Made by a program: the position numbers and the translations under genes. Shown in pieces: positions 49,655 through 58,202 of a stretch of 64,000 nt of DNA (within the stretch, counting starts at the first letter, position 1; each line of letters starts with the position of its first letter). Source of the stretch: JAWWPG01 sp038254365 (GTDB taxonomy: Bacteria > Actinomycetota > Actinomycetes > Propionibacteriales > Nocardioidaceae); NCBI GenBank assembly GCA_038254365.1, contig JBBSGI010000007.1, positions 1 to 64,000 of the forward strand. The letters are read 5' to 3'. The notes beneath the pieces are model-generated. The model saw only the letters and a program-made list of their open reading frames with translations. It was not told where the DNA came from and did no database searches.

Positions 49655-50395
49655 CTACTCGCCCGCGAGCACGGCAAGGTCCCGCTCCGCGTAGCGCAGG
49701 TGTGCCCACTCCTCGTTGAGCACGGCACTCAGGCAGCGGCGCACGGGATAGCGCCCCGCTGCCGGGTAGCCCGGGTGAGACACCGGCACGGTCGTGCCCG
49801 CCAGCACGTCGTCGGTAAGGTCGGCGAGCACCTCCCGCACTGCGGCCATCCGGTCGGCCCGCAGCGTCAGAACGGCGTCGAGAGTCGGTCGTACGTCCGG
49901 GTCGTTGGGGACGCCTGGCACGTCACCCATCTCGGTGTGCGGCAGGTCGAGGGCGTCGTACGGTGACGGATCACCGAGCATCGCCCGCCTCACCCAGGCA
50001 TCCGTCGCGAACACGAGATGGCGCAGCGTCTCGATGAAGGACCACTCCTCGTCGACGCGCTCATGCAGCTGCTCCGGCGGGAGCCGGCCGGCCCGCTCGA
50101 CCGTGCGCACCCACGACTTCTCGATAACGTCCCAGGCATCGCGAAACCCGGCAGCGTCGGTCGGTCGGAGCTTGGCCCGCTCGGGATAGCGACGATCGAG
50201 CTCGGCCTCGACCAAGGGAACGACCTCGACGCCGTTGATCCGTACGTTGTCGATCTCGCCGTCGATGTCGACGTCGACCAACAGGACGCCCCGAATCACG
50301 GCGCCGGTCAGGTCGACATTGTGGAAACGGGCGCCGGTCAAATCGACTTCCTCGAAGCGGGTCCCCTGCATGTCTTCTCGGATGAACTCAGGCAT
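49655..50395 (-). CDS. Pentapeptide-repeat plus DinB-like domain protein
   Basis: 246 aa. Residues about 8-40 hold pentapeptide-like repeats (TRFEEVDLTGARFHNVDLTG). The remainder is a DinB/YfiT-like four-helix bundle with WSFIETLRHLVFATDAWV and the C-terminal EEWAHLRYAERDL, whose His residues (in RHLVFA, SHPGYP, EWAHLR) could bind metal. Such proteins act as thiol-dependent transferases or are uncharacterised. The ATG 50395 is preferred; the frame is open further upstream only opposite the divergent PPOX gene. CAAGAT (50402-50407) ends 6 bp upstream. Confidence 0.83.
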   Translation of the reverse strand: MPEFIREDMQGTRFEEVDLTGARFHNVDLTGAVIRGVLLVDVDIDGEIDNVRINGVEVVPLVEAELDRRYPERAKLRPTDAAGFRDAWDVIEKSWVRTVERAGRLPPEQLHERVDEEWSFIETLRHLVFATDAWVRRAMLGDPSPYDALDLPHTEMGDVPGVPNDPDVRPTLDAVLTLRADRMAAVREVLADLTDDVLAGTTVPVSHPGYPAAGRYPVRRCLSAVLNEEWAHLRYAERDLAVLAGE

Positions 50396-50432
50396 CGGTT
50401 CATCTTGCCAGCGAGTACCGACTGTGCGTGGG

Positions 50433-50438
50433 TACCTT
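50433..50438 (+). promoter_or_regulatory. -10 element TACCTT of a leaderless promoter
   Basis: TACCTT ends 6 bp before the ATG at 50445. It lies in the 49-bp gap between two divergent genes. Confidence 0.5.
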
Positions 50439-50444
50439 GTCGTT

Positions 50445-50912
50445 ATGACGCCCACCATCGCCGCTGCCGTCCGGGTGGACCGGCGCGCGCTCACGGAGTT
50501 CTTGCGGAACCGCCACCGCTGTCTGCTGATCACCCGTCGCTCGGACCTTTCCCTGCAGTCCTCCCCCGTCTCCAGCGGCATGGATCCCGAGGGGCGGCTG
50601 CTCATCTCCTCGTATCCGGAGCGAGCCAAGGTCGCCAACCTGCGTCGGGACCCGCGGGCCAGCGCCTGCGTCGTCTCGGACGACTGGAACGGTCCCTACG
50701 TCCACCTGGACGGTTCAGCTGAGATCCTGGATCTGCCGGTAGCGCTGGAGGACTTCGTCACCTACTACCGCTCGATCTCCGGAGAGCATCCCAACTGGGC
50801 CGAGTACCGGGAAGCGATGGTTCGTCAGGCCAAGTGCCTGATCCGGCTCACCGTCGAGCGGTGGGGGCCGATCGCCACGGGCGGCTTCCCCCGGCGTCTG
50901 CATCAGACGTGA
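50445..50912 (+). CDS. PPOX-class flavin/F420-dependent oxidoreductase
   Basis: 155 aa split beta-barrel protein of the pyridoxamine 5'-phosphate oxidase-like group. The segments LTEFLRNRHRCLLITRRSD, LLISSYPERAKVANLRRDPR and WNGPYVHLDGSAEIL are typical of actinobacterial F420-dependent PPOX proteins. The exact cofactor (F420, FMN or heme) cannot be settled from sequence alone. It is divergent from the DinB-like gene. Confidence 0.83.
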   Translation: MTPTIAAAVRVDRRALTEFLRNRHRCLLITRRSDLSLQSSPVSSGMDPEGRLLISSYPERAKVANLRRDPRASACVVSDDWNGPYVHLDGSAEILDLPVALEDFVTYYRSISGEHPNWAEYREAMVRQAKCLIRLTVERWGPIATGGFPRRLHQT

Positions 50913-51047
50913 GCGATGAAGGGTCGAGACGGCGGCTGTGACGCAGCACTTCCACCCACTGATCCAGCTTGACGGCGGTCGGGCACCTGGTGGCTCGTCA
51001 TGATCTACAGTTGCAGCGTCCGAACCGCTACCAGCGAGGGACCAACC

Positions 51048-51512
51048 GTGGCCGCGACACTCAAAGAGATCCTGCTCGCACCGCAGCGCCGCGAGGCTGT
51101 GGTCGCCGACCTGCAGGCACTGGTCGACCAAGAGGTCGCGTCAAAGAGCGGGTTGTCCGGTTTCGCGGTCAAGGGTGGCTTCGCCGTGGTGAAGAAGGTC
51201 AAGGCCGGCTTCATCCCACACGCGATCAACCAGATGCTCCCGGAGTTCGCCAACAAGCTCCAGCCGACCTACGCGCGCTACGACGCTGCCCGCGACGGCT
51301 CGTTGGCGAGCTACCTGGTCGCCAACTCCTCGGCTGTGTCCGACATTCTGCTCGGCGTCGCGGACAGCCGGGCCCGCAAGTCCGGGCACGAGACTGCCAA
51401 GAAGGCATACCAGAAGCTTCGCCCGCAGGCGAAGAAGCATGTGGTGCACGCCCTGCCCGCCCTCGGTGACGTGATAGAGCGTCACGCGAAGGCGGTCAAC
51501 GCGGCGGCCTGA
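51048..51512 (+). CDS. DUF6918 family protein
   Basis: 154 aa, GTG start (MAATLKEILLAPQRREAVVA). Helical, basic protein with FAVKGGFAVVKKVKAGFIP, then LLPEFANKL-like and ARYDAARDG segments. I recognise the family name but know no function. GCGAGGG lies about 10 bp upstream as a weak ribosome-binding site, and TACAGT (51006-51011) is a candidate -10. The longer frame from 51000 lacks support. It converges on the DUF2332 remnant. Confidence 0.75.
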   Translation: MAATLKEILLAPQRREAVVADLQALVDQEVASKSGLSGFAVKGGFAVVKKVKAGFIPHAINQMLPEFANKLQPTYARYDAARDGSLASYLVANSSAVSDILLGVADSRARKSGHETAKKAYQKLRPQAKKHVVHALPALGDVIERHAKAVNAAA

Positions 51513-51515
51513 TCC

Positions 51516-52012
51516 CTACGCGTCAACGGACTCTTCCGGGCCAGCTGCGCCGGCGCTCGCTCCCGGCTCGAGCAGGCGGATCCTGGAGCACCCGGTCCGT
51601 TCCACCACCAGGAACAGGCCGACAACAAGGGCATTCGCCGTCCGACTTCGTTGGTCTGCGGAGCGGTGCTCAAGGCATCGCGGAGCTGGTCGGTGTGTGC
51701 CTGGAGCACGTCGCGAACCGCGGGCCATGCGCTCGCCGGGTCGGCGCCGCCGCCGAGACAGGGATAGAACCGCTCCAGCTCGGGTGCCTGCCCGCTGAGG
51801 ACCAGGCGGAACACACCCGCGAGCAACCGGAGCTGCACCACCCAACCCGCCGGTGCGTCTTCCCACCCGGCGCAGACCGCCCGGACCGGACCAGCAGCCT
51901 CCCAGTCGTCGGCCATGGCCCGAATCAGGTGCCCGTAGAGATGCTGCGAGTCACCGGCGTGCCGGCGCATCCGGTCCGCGAGGGTGCCCTGCAGGCCGGC
52001 TGGCTCACTCAC
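51516..52012 (-). pseudogene. DUF2332 family gene, frameshifted and C-terminally truncated
   Basis: From GTG 52012 the sequence follows DUF2332 well: a QGTLADRMRRHAGDSQHLYG opening, then WVVQLRLLAGVFRLVLSG and APQTNEVGR. At about 51635-51650 the family sequence moves to another frame (NALVVGLFLVVERTGCSRIR then LLEPGASAG). It then stops, with about 200 further residues missing at the border with the DUF6918 gene. Both a frameshift and a deletion are needed to explain it. Confidence 0.78.
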
Positions 52013-52028
52013 GCGTCGAGCCCCCGGC

Positions 52029-52970
52029 TCACCGGGCGGTGAGGTCGTCGAGCGAGGTCAGGTCGTCGTCGCTCGGCTCCCACTCCCCCGCCCGCACGTT
52101 GGCCACGACCTGCTCGGCACTGGTGGCGCCGGCGATGACGGACCCGATGAACGGCTGTGCCACGAGTCCTCCGATGGCCACCTCGAGTATCGACACGGAC
52201 CTCTCGGCGGCGAAGGCGGCCAGTGCCTCGATCAGGTCGAAGTCGGCGCTCTCGAGACGCTGCGTCTGCACCGAGAGTCGACTGCCGTCCGGCGCGGCCT
52301 CCCCCCGGCGGTACTTGCCGGTCAGCAGTCCGAACTCCAGCGGGAAGAAGGGCAGGAGGTCCACTCCGACATACTCGCAGGCCGGGACGAGGTTTTGGTC
52401 TGCCGAGCGGTCGGCCAACGAGTACTTGTTCTGCGCCGTCACGAAGGCAGTCTGTCCATTGCTCCGAGCCACCCAGTCCGCATCGACCACCTGCCAGCCC
52501 GCGAAGTTCGACGACCCGATGTACCTGACCTTGCCCTCCGAGACGAGCTCGTCCAACGCGGACAGCGTCTCCTCTATCGGCGTCTTGGGATCAGGCGCGT
52601 GCAACTGGTAGAGATCGATCCACTCGGTGCCCAATCGGCGCAGGCTCGCCTCGACTGCCCTGCGGATATAGCGCCGAGAGCCTCGCACTCCCCAATCCGA
52701 GCCGTTCGCCCCATGCATGTCCATCCCGAACTTGGTGGCGACGACAACGTCGCCACGGTGGGAGCCCAGGGCTCGACCGAGCAGCTCCTCACTCGCGCCG
52801 GTGCCGTAGACGTCGGCGGTGTCGAACAACGTGACCCCGGCGTCCAGGGCGGCCTCGACGACCATCCTGGTCCGCTCTTCGTCGATCCGGGTGCCGAACG
52901 CGTTGCAGCCGACTCCGACGGTGCTGACGGTGAGGCCGGACTCACCGAGCTGCCGGTAGGACGTCGTCAT
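52029..52970 (-). CDS. Aldo/keto reductase
   Basis: 313 aa. The AKR tetrad is visible: DTADVYG (Asp, Tyr), VVATKFGM (Lys) and LYQLHAPDP (His). GSSNFAGWQV and the NADP-binding C-terminal part (VIAGATSAEQVVANV) are complete. It probably reduces aldehydes or ketones with NADPH, with the substrate unknown. The ATG at 52970 overlaps the stop of the ATP-grasp gene upstream, which makes the two an operon; the longer frame start would lie within that gene. Confidence 0.9.
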   Translation of the reverse strand: MTTSYRQLGESGLTVSTVGVGCNAFGTRIDEERTRMVVEAALDAGVTLFDTADVYGTGASEELLGRALGSHRGDVVVATKFGMDMHGANGSDWGVRGSRRYIRRAVEASLRRLGTEWIDLYQLHAPDPKTPIEETLSALDELVSEGKVRYIGSSNFAGWQVVDADWVARSNGQTAFVTAQNKYSLADRSADQNLVPACEYVGVDLLPFFPLEFGLLTGKYRRGEAAPDGSRLSVQTQRLESADFDLIEALAAFAAERSVSILEVAIGGLVAQPFIGSVIAGATSAEQVVANVRAGEWEPSDDDLTSLDDLTAR

Positions 52971-54211
52971 GACGTCGGGTGCTGATCGCGCACCCACAGC
53001 GAGATCAGTCCTCGGAAATGAGCCAGGAAGGTGTCGTGCTCGTGCTGCGGGTACGTCGATACGACCGTCTCGACGAGCAGGTTGTCGAAGTCCGGCGAGG
53101 CGACCCAGTCGAGAACCATCGCGTCAATGTCGGGCAGCGCCGTGGCGCAGAACTCGTAGTACTCGTCTCGCTCGAAGTACCGGTCCGCCAGCGACTGGTA
53201 GGCGCCGAGCTTGTCGCCGTACGAGAGGTCCGGGTTGTCCGCGACCTGGAACCACTCGGTGGCGTCGATGTGCGGACGCGGCCGGCGACCCGTCGCCAGA
53301 CAGAAGGCCGACCACTTCACCAGCGCCGATATCGCCCACGGGAAGTAGTAGTGCAGCGACGTCACCGCAACATCGGGGCAGGCGTTCGCATAGTCGATGG
53401 GTTGGATCTCGTCACCTTGGACGAGCATCTCGCATGAGTTGAACTCCCAACGGAAGAAGGCGTTGACGGTCTGGGCGATCGTGATCGCCTCGGCTCCGGC
53501 GCTTGGAGAGAGGAAGCCGTGGTCAACGGCATAGCGCTTGTGCATCGGCTCGTCGGGCCGGAAGTTCATCACCATGGTCTCCGGACCGATGGTCAGGGAC
53601 CGGGCGAACACGTCGAACGGCTCGACCGCCTTCTGCAGGTGCATGAGCATCTCACCGGACTGGTTGTAGGCGTTCCAGAGATCGTCGTCGTGGTTGATGC
53701 GCGAGACGCCGCGCCACGCCCCGCCGTCGAACGGCTTCATGTACAGCGGGTAGCCGATGGCGTTCGCGATGTCTGCCAGGTCGAACTCCGCGTTGTACCG
53801 CTGCGACGTGTACGCCCAGCGCACGTTGTCGACCGGGTTCTTGTACGGCACCAGCACCGTCTCGGGGACCTTCATCCCCAGGCGCATCAGCGCGCAGTAC
53901 GCCGAGTGCTTCTCCATCGACTGGAACGTGAACGGTGAGTTCAACAGGTAGACGTCGTCCATCAGCGCGACCTTCTTGAGCCACTCTCGTGGGTGGTAGT
54001 ACCAGTGCGCCAGCCGATCAATTACCAGGTCATGCCGAGCGGGCGCGCGCAGGTTGAACGGCTCGATGCGCACTCGTTCAGTGTCGATCGCGTGGTCCCG
54101 CTCCCGGTAGCTGAAGCTCCCGAGCCGGCGCGTCAGAGTCTCGAAGGCCCGCGGCCAGTCCTCCTCCATGCCGAGCAGGAGGCCGACGAGGTACCGCCTG
54201 GGCTCGCTCAC
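52967..54211 (-). CDS. ATP-grasp fold protein of unknown substrate
   Basis: 414 aa. ATP-grasp features: VPETVLVPYKN, a LYMKPFDGGAWRGVSRI phosphate-binding loop with the Lys, an EFNSCEMLVQGDEIQPIDYAN metal-binding part (core QPIDYANACPD) and a C-terminal helical region. It does not fit a known ligase by eye. In such enzymes an acyl phosphate is made and joined to an amine or thiol. The GTG at 54211 is 284 bp from the next gene; in that interval I see only a 20-bp dyad at 54436. It is coupled to the aldo/keto reductase by a 4-bp overlap. Confidence 0.7.
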   Translation of the reverse strand: MSEPRRYLVGLLLGMEEDWPRAFETLTRRLGSFSYRERDHAIDTERVRIEPFNLRAPARHDLVIDRLAHWYYHPREWLKKVALMDDVYLLNSPFTFQSMEKHSAYCALMRLGMKVPETVLVPYKNPVDNVRWAYTSQRYNAEFDLADIANAIGYPLYMKPFDGGAWRGVSRINHDDDLWNAYNQSGEMLMHLQKAVEPFDVFARSLTIGPETMVMNFRPDEPMHKRYAVDHGFLSPSAGAEAITIAQTVNAFFRWEFNSCEMLVQGDEIQPIDYANACPDVAVTSLHYYFPWAISALVKWSAFCLATGRRPRPHIDATEWFQVADNPDLSYGDKLGAYQSLADRYFERDEYYEFCATALPDIDAMVLDWVASPDFDNLLVETVVSTYPQHEHDTFLAHFRGLISLWVRDQHPTS

Positions 54212-54435
54212 AAGTCCATCTCGACTGACACGGGTTGATCCCCTCTCCTCGAGCAGACCGCTGCACCAGCGACGTTAGCGAACGGCGTCGAACGACCCGG
54301 GGGTCAGGTACCGGAGGTCGGGTCCAGCGGGCAGTATTCCCGTACCGGCGCGCGCCAACTGCTGTGCGACGCCGCAAGCCGAGCTGACCAACGTGCGGGG
54401 ACACCGGCACGCGTTTGTTCGACGACAGGTCTTAC

Positions 54436-54455
54436 CCTGCCCGATTTCGGGCAGG
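54436..54455. repeat. 20-bp perfect dyad CCTGCCCGA-TT-TCGGGCAGG
   Basis: Two 9-bp arms are separated by 2 bp, too tight for a good hairpin, so a protein-binding site (operator) is more likely than a terminator. It lies about 40 bp upstream of the 86-aa gene that precedes glmS. Confidence 0.5.
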
Positions 54456-54495
54456 ATTAGGGGTTTCGGGTATGACGTGTGGCAGGCTAGCCCGC

Positions 54496-54756
54496 ATGCC
54501 CGACACCGATCTGGTCACTCGCGTAGCGCAGAGCACCGGGCTTAGCCCGGCCGAAGCAGCTCGTGTCGTGGCGGACGTGGTGGCGTACTTCGCCGAACCG
54601 ACGGACGACTTCGTCCGGCGCCGGCATCAACGACTGCAGGCTTACGGAATGCACAACGACGAGATTTTCGCGCAGATCCGCGCCGAGCTGGCTCGGCGGG
54701 TAGTCGCGGCGCCGGCACTCACCGAGCGGCAGTTACGTCGCATCGTCTACGGCTAG
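54496..54756 (+). CDS. Small helical protein upstream of glmS
   Basis: 86 aa (MPDTDLVTRVAQSTGLSPAE...). All-helical with many Arg and Glu, and the conserved-looking ending LTERQLRRIVYG. No domain is recognised. Ten bp separate it from the glmS ATG, so co-transcription is likely. The start ATG 54496 is chosen over an upstream start at 54415, which would add a stretch crossing the 20-bp dyad. Confidence 0.7.
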   Translation: MPDTDLVTRVAQSTGLSPAEAARVVADVVAYFAEPTDDFVRRRHQRLQAYGMHNDEIFAQIRAELARRVVAAPALTERQLRRIVYG

Positions 54757-54766
54757 GAGACCAAGG

Positions 54767-56587
54767 ATGTGCGGAATCGTCGGATATCTGGGCCGGCACA
54801 ACGCCGCCCCGGTGCTGCTGGAGGGCCTCAGTCGACTCGAGTACCGCGGCTACGACTCGGCCGGGATCGCCGTACTGGGCAGCGCCGGGGTGCGGGTGGC
54901 GAAGCAGCAAGGCCGGGTCCACGATCTGGTGGCCGCCCTGCCCAAGCGGTTCACCGGCAGGGTTGGCATCGGCCACACCCGGTGGGCGACGCACGGGGCT
55001 CCGTCGGACCTGAACGCCCATCCGCATCTCGATGCGTCCGGCCGAGTTGCCGTCGTCCACAACGGCATCATCGACAACGCCGCGTCGCTGCGCGTGCGGC
55101 TCCTCGACGACGGCGAGCAGCTGCTCTCCGACACGGACACCGAGCTGGTCGCGCATCTGGTGGGCTTGTCGACGGCTGAAACGCTCGAGACCAAGGTGCT
55201 TGACGCATTGGACAAACTGGAAGGCACCTACGGCCTCGCCGTCATGCATGCGGACTTCCCGGACCGGATCGTGGTCGCACGAAACGGTTCGCCGTTGATT
55301 ATCGGAATCGGCGACCACGAGATGCACGTCGCCTCGGACCTGGCTGCGCTGGTCCGCTATACCACCCAGGTCGTGCATCTCGACGATGGTGAGCTGGCCA
55401 CGCTCACCAGCTCCGGCTTCTCGACGTTCACCTCCGATCGCCGGGCGACCGACAAGCGTCCCACGACAGTTGACGTCACCGCGTCAGAGTACGAGCTGGG
55501 CGACCACGAGCACTTTATGCACAAGGAGATGCTCGAACAGCCGGCGGCCGCGCAGCGGGTCATCCAGGGCCGCCTCGACGAGCGGTTCGCGACAGCGCAC
55601 CTCGGTGGGCTGAACTTGGACGCCCGCGAGACTCGTGGCATCAGACGGGTGAAGATCCTCGGGTGCGGCTCGGCCTACTACGTGGGACAGCTGGGCGCCG
55701 GGATGATCGAGGCGCTCGCGCGGATCCCGGCCGATGCGGAGCCGGCCTCCGAGTTCCGCTACCGCAACCCGGTCATCGAGCCGGACACCCTGTACGTCGC
55801 GGTGTCCCAGTCCGGGGAGACGGCCGACACCCTGCTGGCCGTCCAGGAGGTGAAGCGCAAAGGCGGTCGCGTCATCGGACTGATCAACGTCGTCGGCTCG
55901 ACGATCGCCCGGGAGTGCGACGGCGGGATCTATCTGCACGCCGGACCGGAGGTGGCCGTGGCCTCGACCAAAGCCTTGACCACCATGTCGATCGGGTTCG
56001 CCCTGCTCGCCGTCCACCTGGGGCGGGTTCGGGATCTCTCGGTCGCGGACGGCCACCGCATCCTTCGAGGCCTGCAGGCCCTGCCCGCGCAGATCGCGGA
56101 CGTGCTCGAGCTCGAGGACGCGATCGCGGAGGTCGCGATCGCGCTGGCGAAGGCGGAGTCACTGTTCTTCGTCGGCCGCGTGCGCGGGTATCCGGTGGCC
56201 CGGGAGGGGGCGCAGAAGTTCAAGGAGATCTCCTACCGCCATGCCGAGGCGTACGAGGCCTCCGAGCTAAAGCACGGACCGTTGGCGCTGATCGGCCCCG
56301 CAGTGCCCACGGTCGCCGTCGTGCCCGGCGACGAGCTGGTCGAGCGCAACCTGGCCGCGTTGCACGAGATCGCCGCGCGCGGCGGCCCACTGACCGTCGT
56401 CACCCATGCCAACGTCGGGCTGGCCGGCCTCGACGCCGAGCGGATCGACATCCCTAGGAGCGAGCCCGAGCTGGATGCGATCCTGCTGACCATCCCGATG
56501 CAGCTATTGGCCTACCACGCGGCTCGGGCCCTTGGGCACGACATCGACAAGCCCCGCAACCTGGCCAAGTCCGTCACGGTCGAGTAG
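54767..56587 (+). CDS. glmS: Glutamine-fructose-6-phosphate aminotransferase
   Basis: 606 aa, full length. It makes glucosamine 6-phosphate for cell-wall precursors. The N-terminal Ntn domain starts MCGIVGYLG with the nucleophile Cys2 and the RLEYRGYDSAGIA stretch. Two SIS domains follow (GCGSAYYVGQ, VSQSGETADTL, GRVRGYPVAREGAQKFKEIS). The C-terminal ELKHGPLAL and DKPRNLAKSVTVE segments are complete. The ATG follows AGGAGACCAAGG. The XRE-MurA gene nearby suggests shared cell-wall function. Confidence 0.96.
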   Translation: MCGIVGYLGRHNAAPVLLEGLSRLEYRGYDSAGIAVLGSAGVRVAKQQGRVHDLVAALPKRFTGRVGIGHTRWATHGAPSDLNAHPHLDASGRVAVVHNGIIDNAASLRVRLLDDGEQLLSDTDTELVAHLVGLSTAETLETKVLDALDKLEGTYGLAVMHADFPDRIVVARNGSPLIIGIGDHEMHVASDLAALVRYTTQVVHLDDGELATLTSSGFSTFTSDRRATDKRPTTVDVTASEYELGDHEHFMHKEMLEQPAAAQRVIQGRLDERFATAHLGGLNLDARETRGIRRVKILGCGSAYYVGQLGAGMIEALARIPADAEPASEFRYRNPVIEPDTLYVAVSQSGETADTLLAVQEVKRKGGRVIGLINVVGSTIARECDGGIYLHAGPEVAVASTKALTTMSIGFALLAVHLGRVRDLSVADGHRILRGLQALPAQIADVLELEDAIAEVAIALAKAESLFFVGRVRGYPVAREGAQKFKEISYRHAEAYEASELKHGPLALIGPAVPTVAVVPGDELVERNLAALHEIAARGGPLTVVTHANVGLAGLDAERIDIPRSEPELDAILLTIPMQLLAYHAARALGHDIDKPRNLAKSVTVE

Positions 56588-56598
56588 GCCGACGCCGG

Positions 56599-57981
56599 TC
56601 AGTTGGGGTACCCAACATGCCTTCCCGCCTGCTGGACGGCGTACCCGGTGTACGTGCCGCTGCCGCCGAGATCAGGAGCGTCGTGCGAGTAGGCGATGTG
56701 CGCCCATCCGCTCTGGTCGGTGTCGACGCGGAAGTTGTCGAGGAGCTGTCGTCCTCCGGTGCAGCCGACACCCCCTCGCAGACGTCGCCGCGGTGAACCG
56801 GCATCAGCCCGGAGGTGCGCCAGTTCGACAGCGAGCGGAGGCGGTGCTGGGCGAAGTAGACGTACCAGGTCTGGTCCGGTCCGGACCCGTTCGAGCCGTA
56901 GTAGACCGGTCCTGACCGGCGCTAGTGGCCACGATCCACGGGAAGATGGCGCGCCCGACGGTGCTGACGGGTCCCGAGCACTTCCAGGTGTCGCCGCGGT
57001 CCCGCGACTTGGCGACGTAGACCGCCTTGTCGTTGCTGACGGCGTAGAACAGGGTGCCGTTGGGGGCGACGGAGACGTTCGGGAACTGGTGATTGAGGCC
57101 ATTGGCGCAAGGCCGTCGAACACGGAATCGGCTTGTCGGTCCAGGTAAGCCCGCCGTCGTCCGACACGTCGAGAAACGCCTCGTTTGTAGGTTCCATCAC
57201 CGGTCGCGCCGGGGTCGGTGGCGGGGGCCACGAAGGACTGGTAGGCGTGGAAGCTGCCGCCAGGGGCCGGGTTGCGGTGGTCGATCGCGATGTTCCCCAG
57301 CTGGTTGTACATTGCCTTGTAGTCGGTGACCGGGATGACCCGCGACACCAGGGTGTACAGGGCACCGCCGTTGTCCGACCGCAGTACGTCGATGTCGTTG
57401 GTCGCGATGTCGTGGAAAGTCAGCAGGCTGGTGTCGGCGCCGTAGGCGGCAATCCACTCCCGGTCGTCGAGGGGAAGCCCGGCTTGGACCGGAGTCTGGG
57501 TGAAGGTCGCGCCGTCGTCGACCGAGGTCGCCACGTTCACCGAGCCGGGGTTGAGGCTCGCCACGTAGATCCGGTAGGTGCCGGCGGCGGAGAGCTTCGG
57601 TGCGAATGCGGTATCGATGTCGCCGCCCGACGCTCCCACTCCCCCGACTGCGTTGGGCTGACCCGCGTAGACCAGATCGCAGCCCTGGGCCGCGGTGGTG
57701 CCGCCGACCTGGGTGGCACGCCAGTACTCACTGCCGCCGCCCAGGCCATCCTCGGACCCGAGGCCCACCAGGTTGTTCTTCGAGACGTGGATCGACGGCT
57801 CCCCGGCGATGTTGGAGCCGCACCCCGACTGACCCACGACCTGCGCCTGCAGCTCGCCGTACGAGAACCCGTTGACGACGGCGTTGACCTGCGGCGGCCG
57901 GCTCGCAGAGGCGGGCAGCGCAGTGGCGGCAGCCAAAGCACCCGCGGCCAGCACTCCGCCTCGGTCGAGACGAGACTTCAT
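56599..57981 (-). pseudogene. Secreted Asp-box (sialidase-like) protein gene, multiply frameshifted
   Basis: A Sec signal peptide (MKSRLDRGGVLAAGALAAAT, with A-S-A near residue 25) begins at ATG 57981. Asp-box motifs appear in different frames: SVDDGATFTQ in the first, VSDDGGLTWTDKP in the second (shift near 57185, one extra base in an A run), SRDRGDTWKC in a third (shift near 57105). Further shifts near 56920 and 56768 are needed to reach VYYGSNGSGPDQTWYVYFAQ and GCTGGRQLLDNFRVDTDQSG. At least four indels make a functional product impossible. Confidence 0.82.
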
Positions 57982-58024
57982 TCGAACCTCGCTGTTTGCT
58001 CCCGGTAGAGCACCGCTCGACATA

Positions 58025-58050
58025 CTCACCCCGCGGGCTCACCCCGCGGG
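58025..58050. repeat. Perfect 13-bp tandem duplication CTCACCCCGCGGG
   Basis: CTCACCCCGCGGG occurs twice without a gap (58025-58037, 58038-58050), each containing the palindrome CCCGCGGG. It lies between the sialidase-like pseudogene and the XRE-MurA gene, in an otherwise featureless 220-bp interval. It may be an operator pair or a simple slippage product. Confidence 0.5.
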
Positions 58051-58175
58051 CGAAAGTCCGCAACTCGTGCAACGCGGAGCGTGCGGCGTGCGTGTTACCG
58101 GTGTGCGACCGTTCTCGGTCGGTCCGGCGCGAGGAATGGAGATCCGAGGTGTCACCAGCGCGGGGCGCTCGGCGT

Positions 58176-58196
58176 ATCTCAGATATGAGATATCCT
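58176..58196 (+). promoter_or_regulatory. Inverted-repeat operator and -10 of the XRE-MurA gene
   Basis: ATCTCA-GATA-TGAGAT (58176-58191) is a perfect 16-bp dyad with 6-bp arms. It touches TATCCT (58191-58196), a -10 that ends 6 bp before the ATG at 58203. An XRE-type protein bound here would block the promoter, so autoregulation is likely. Confidence 0.6.
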
Positions 58197-58202
58197 CGGG
58201 AG

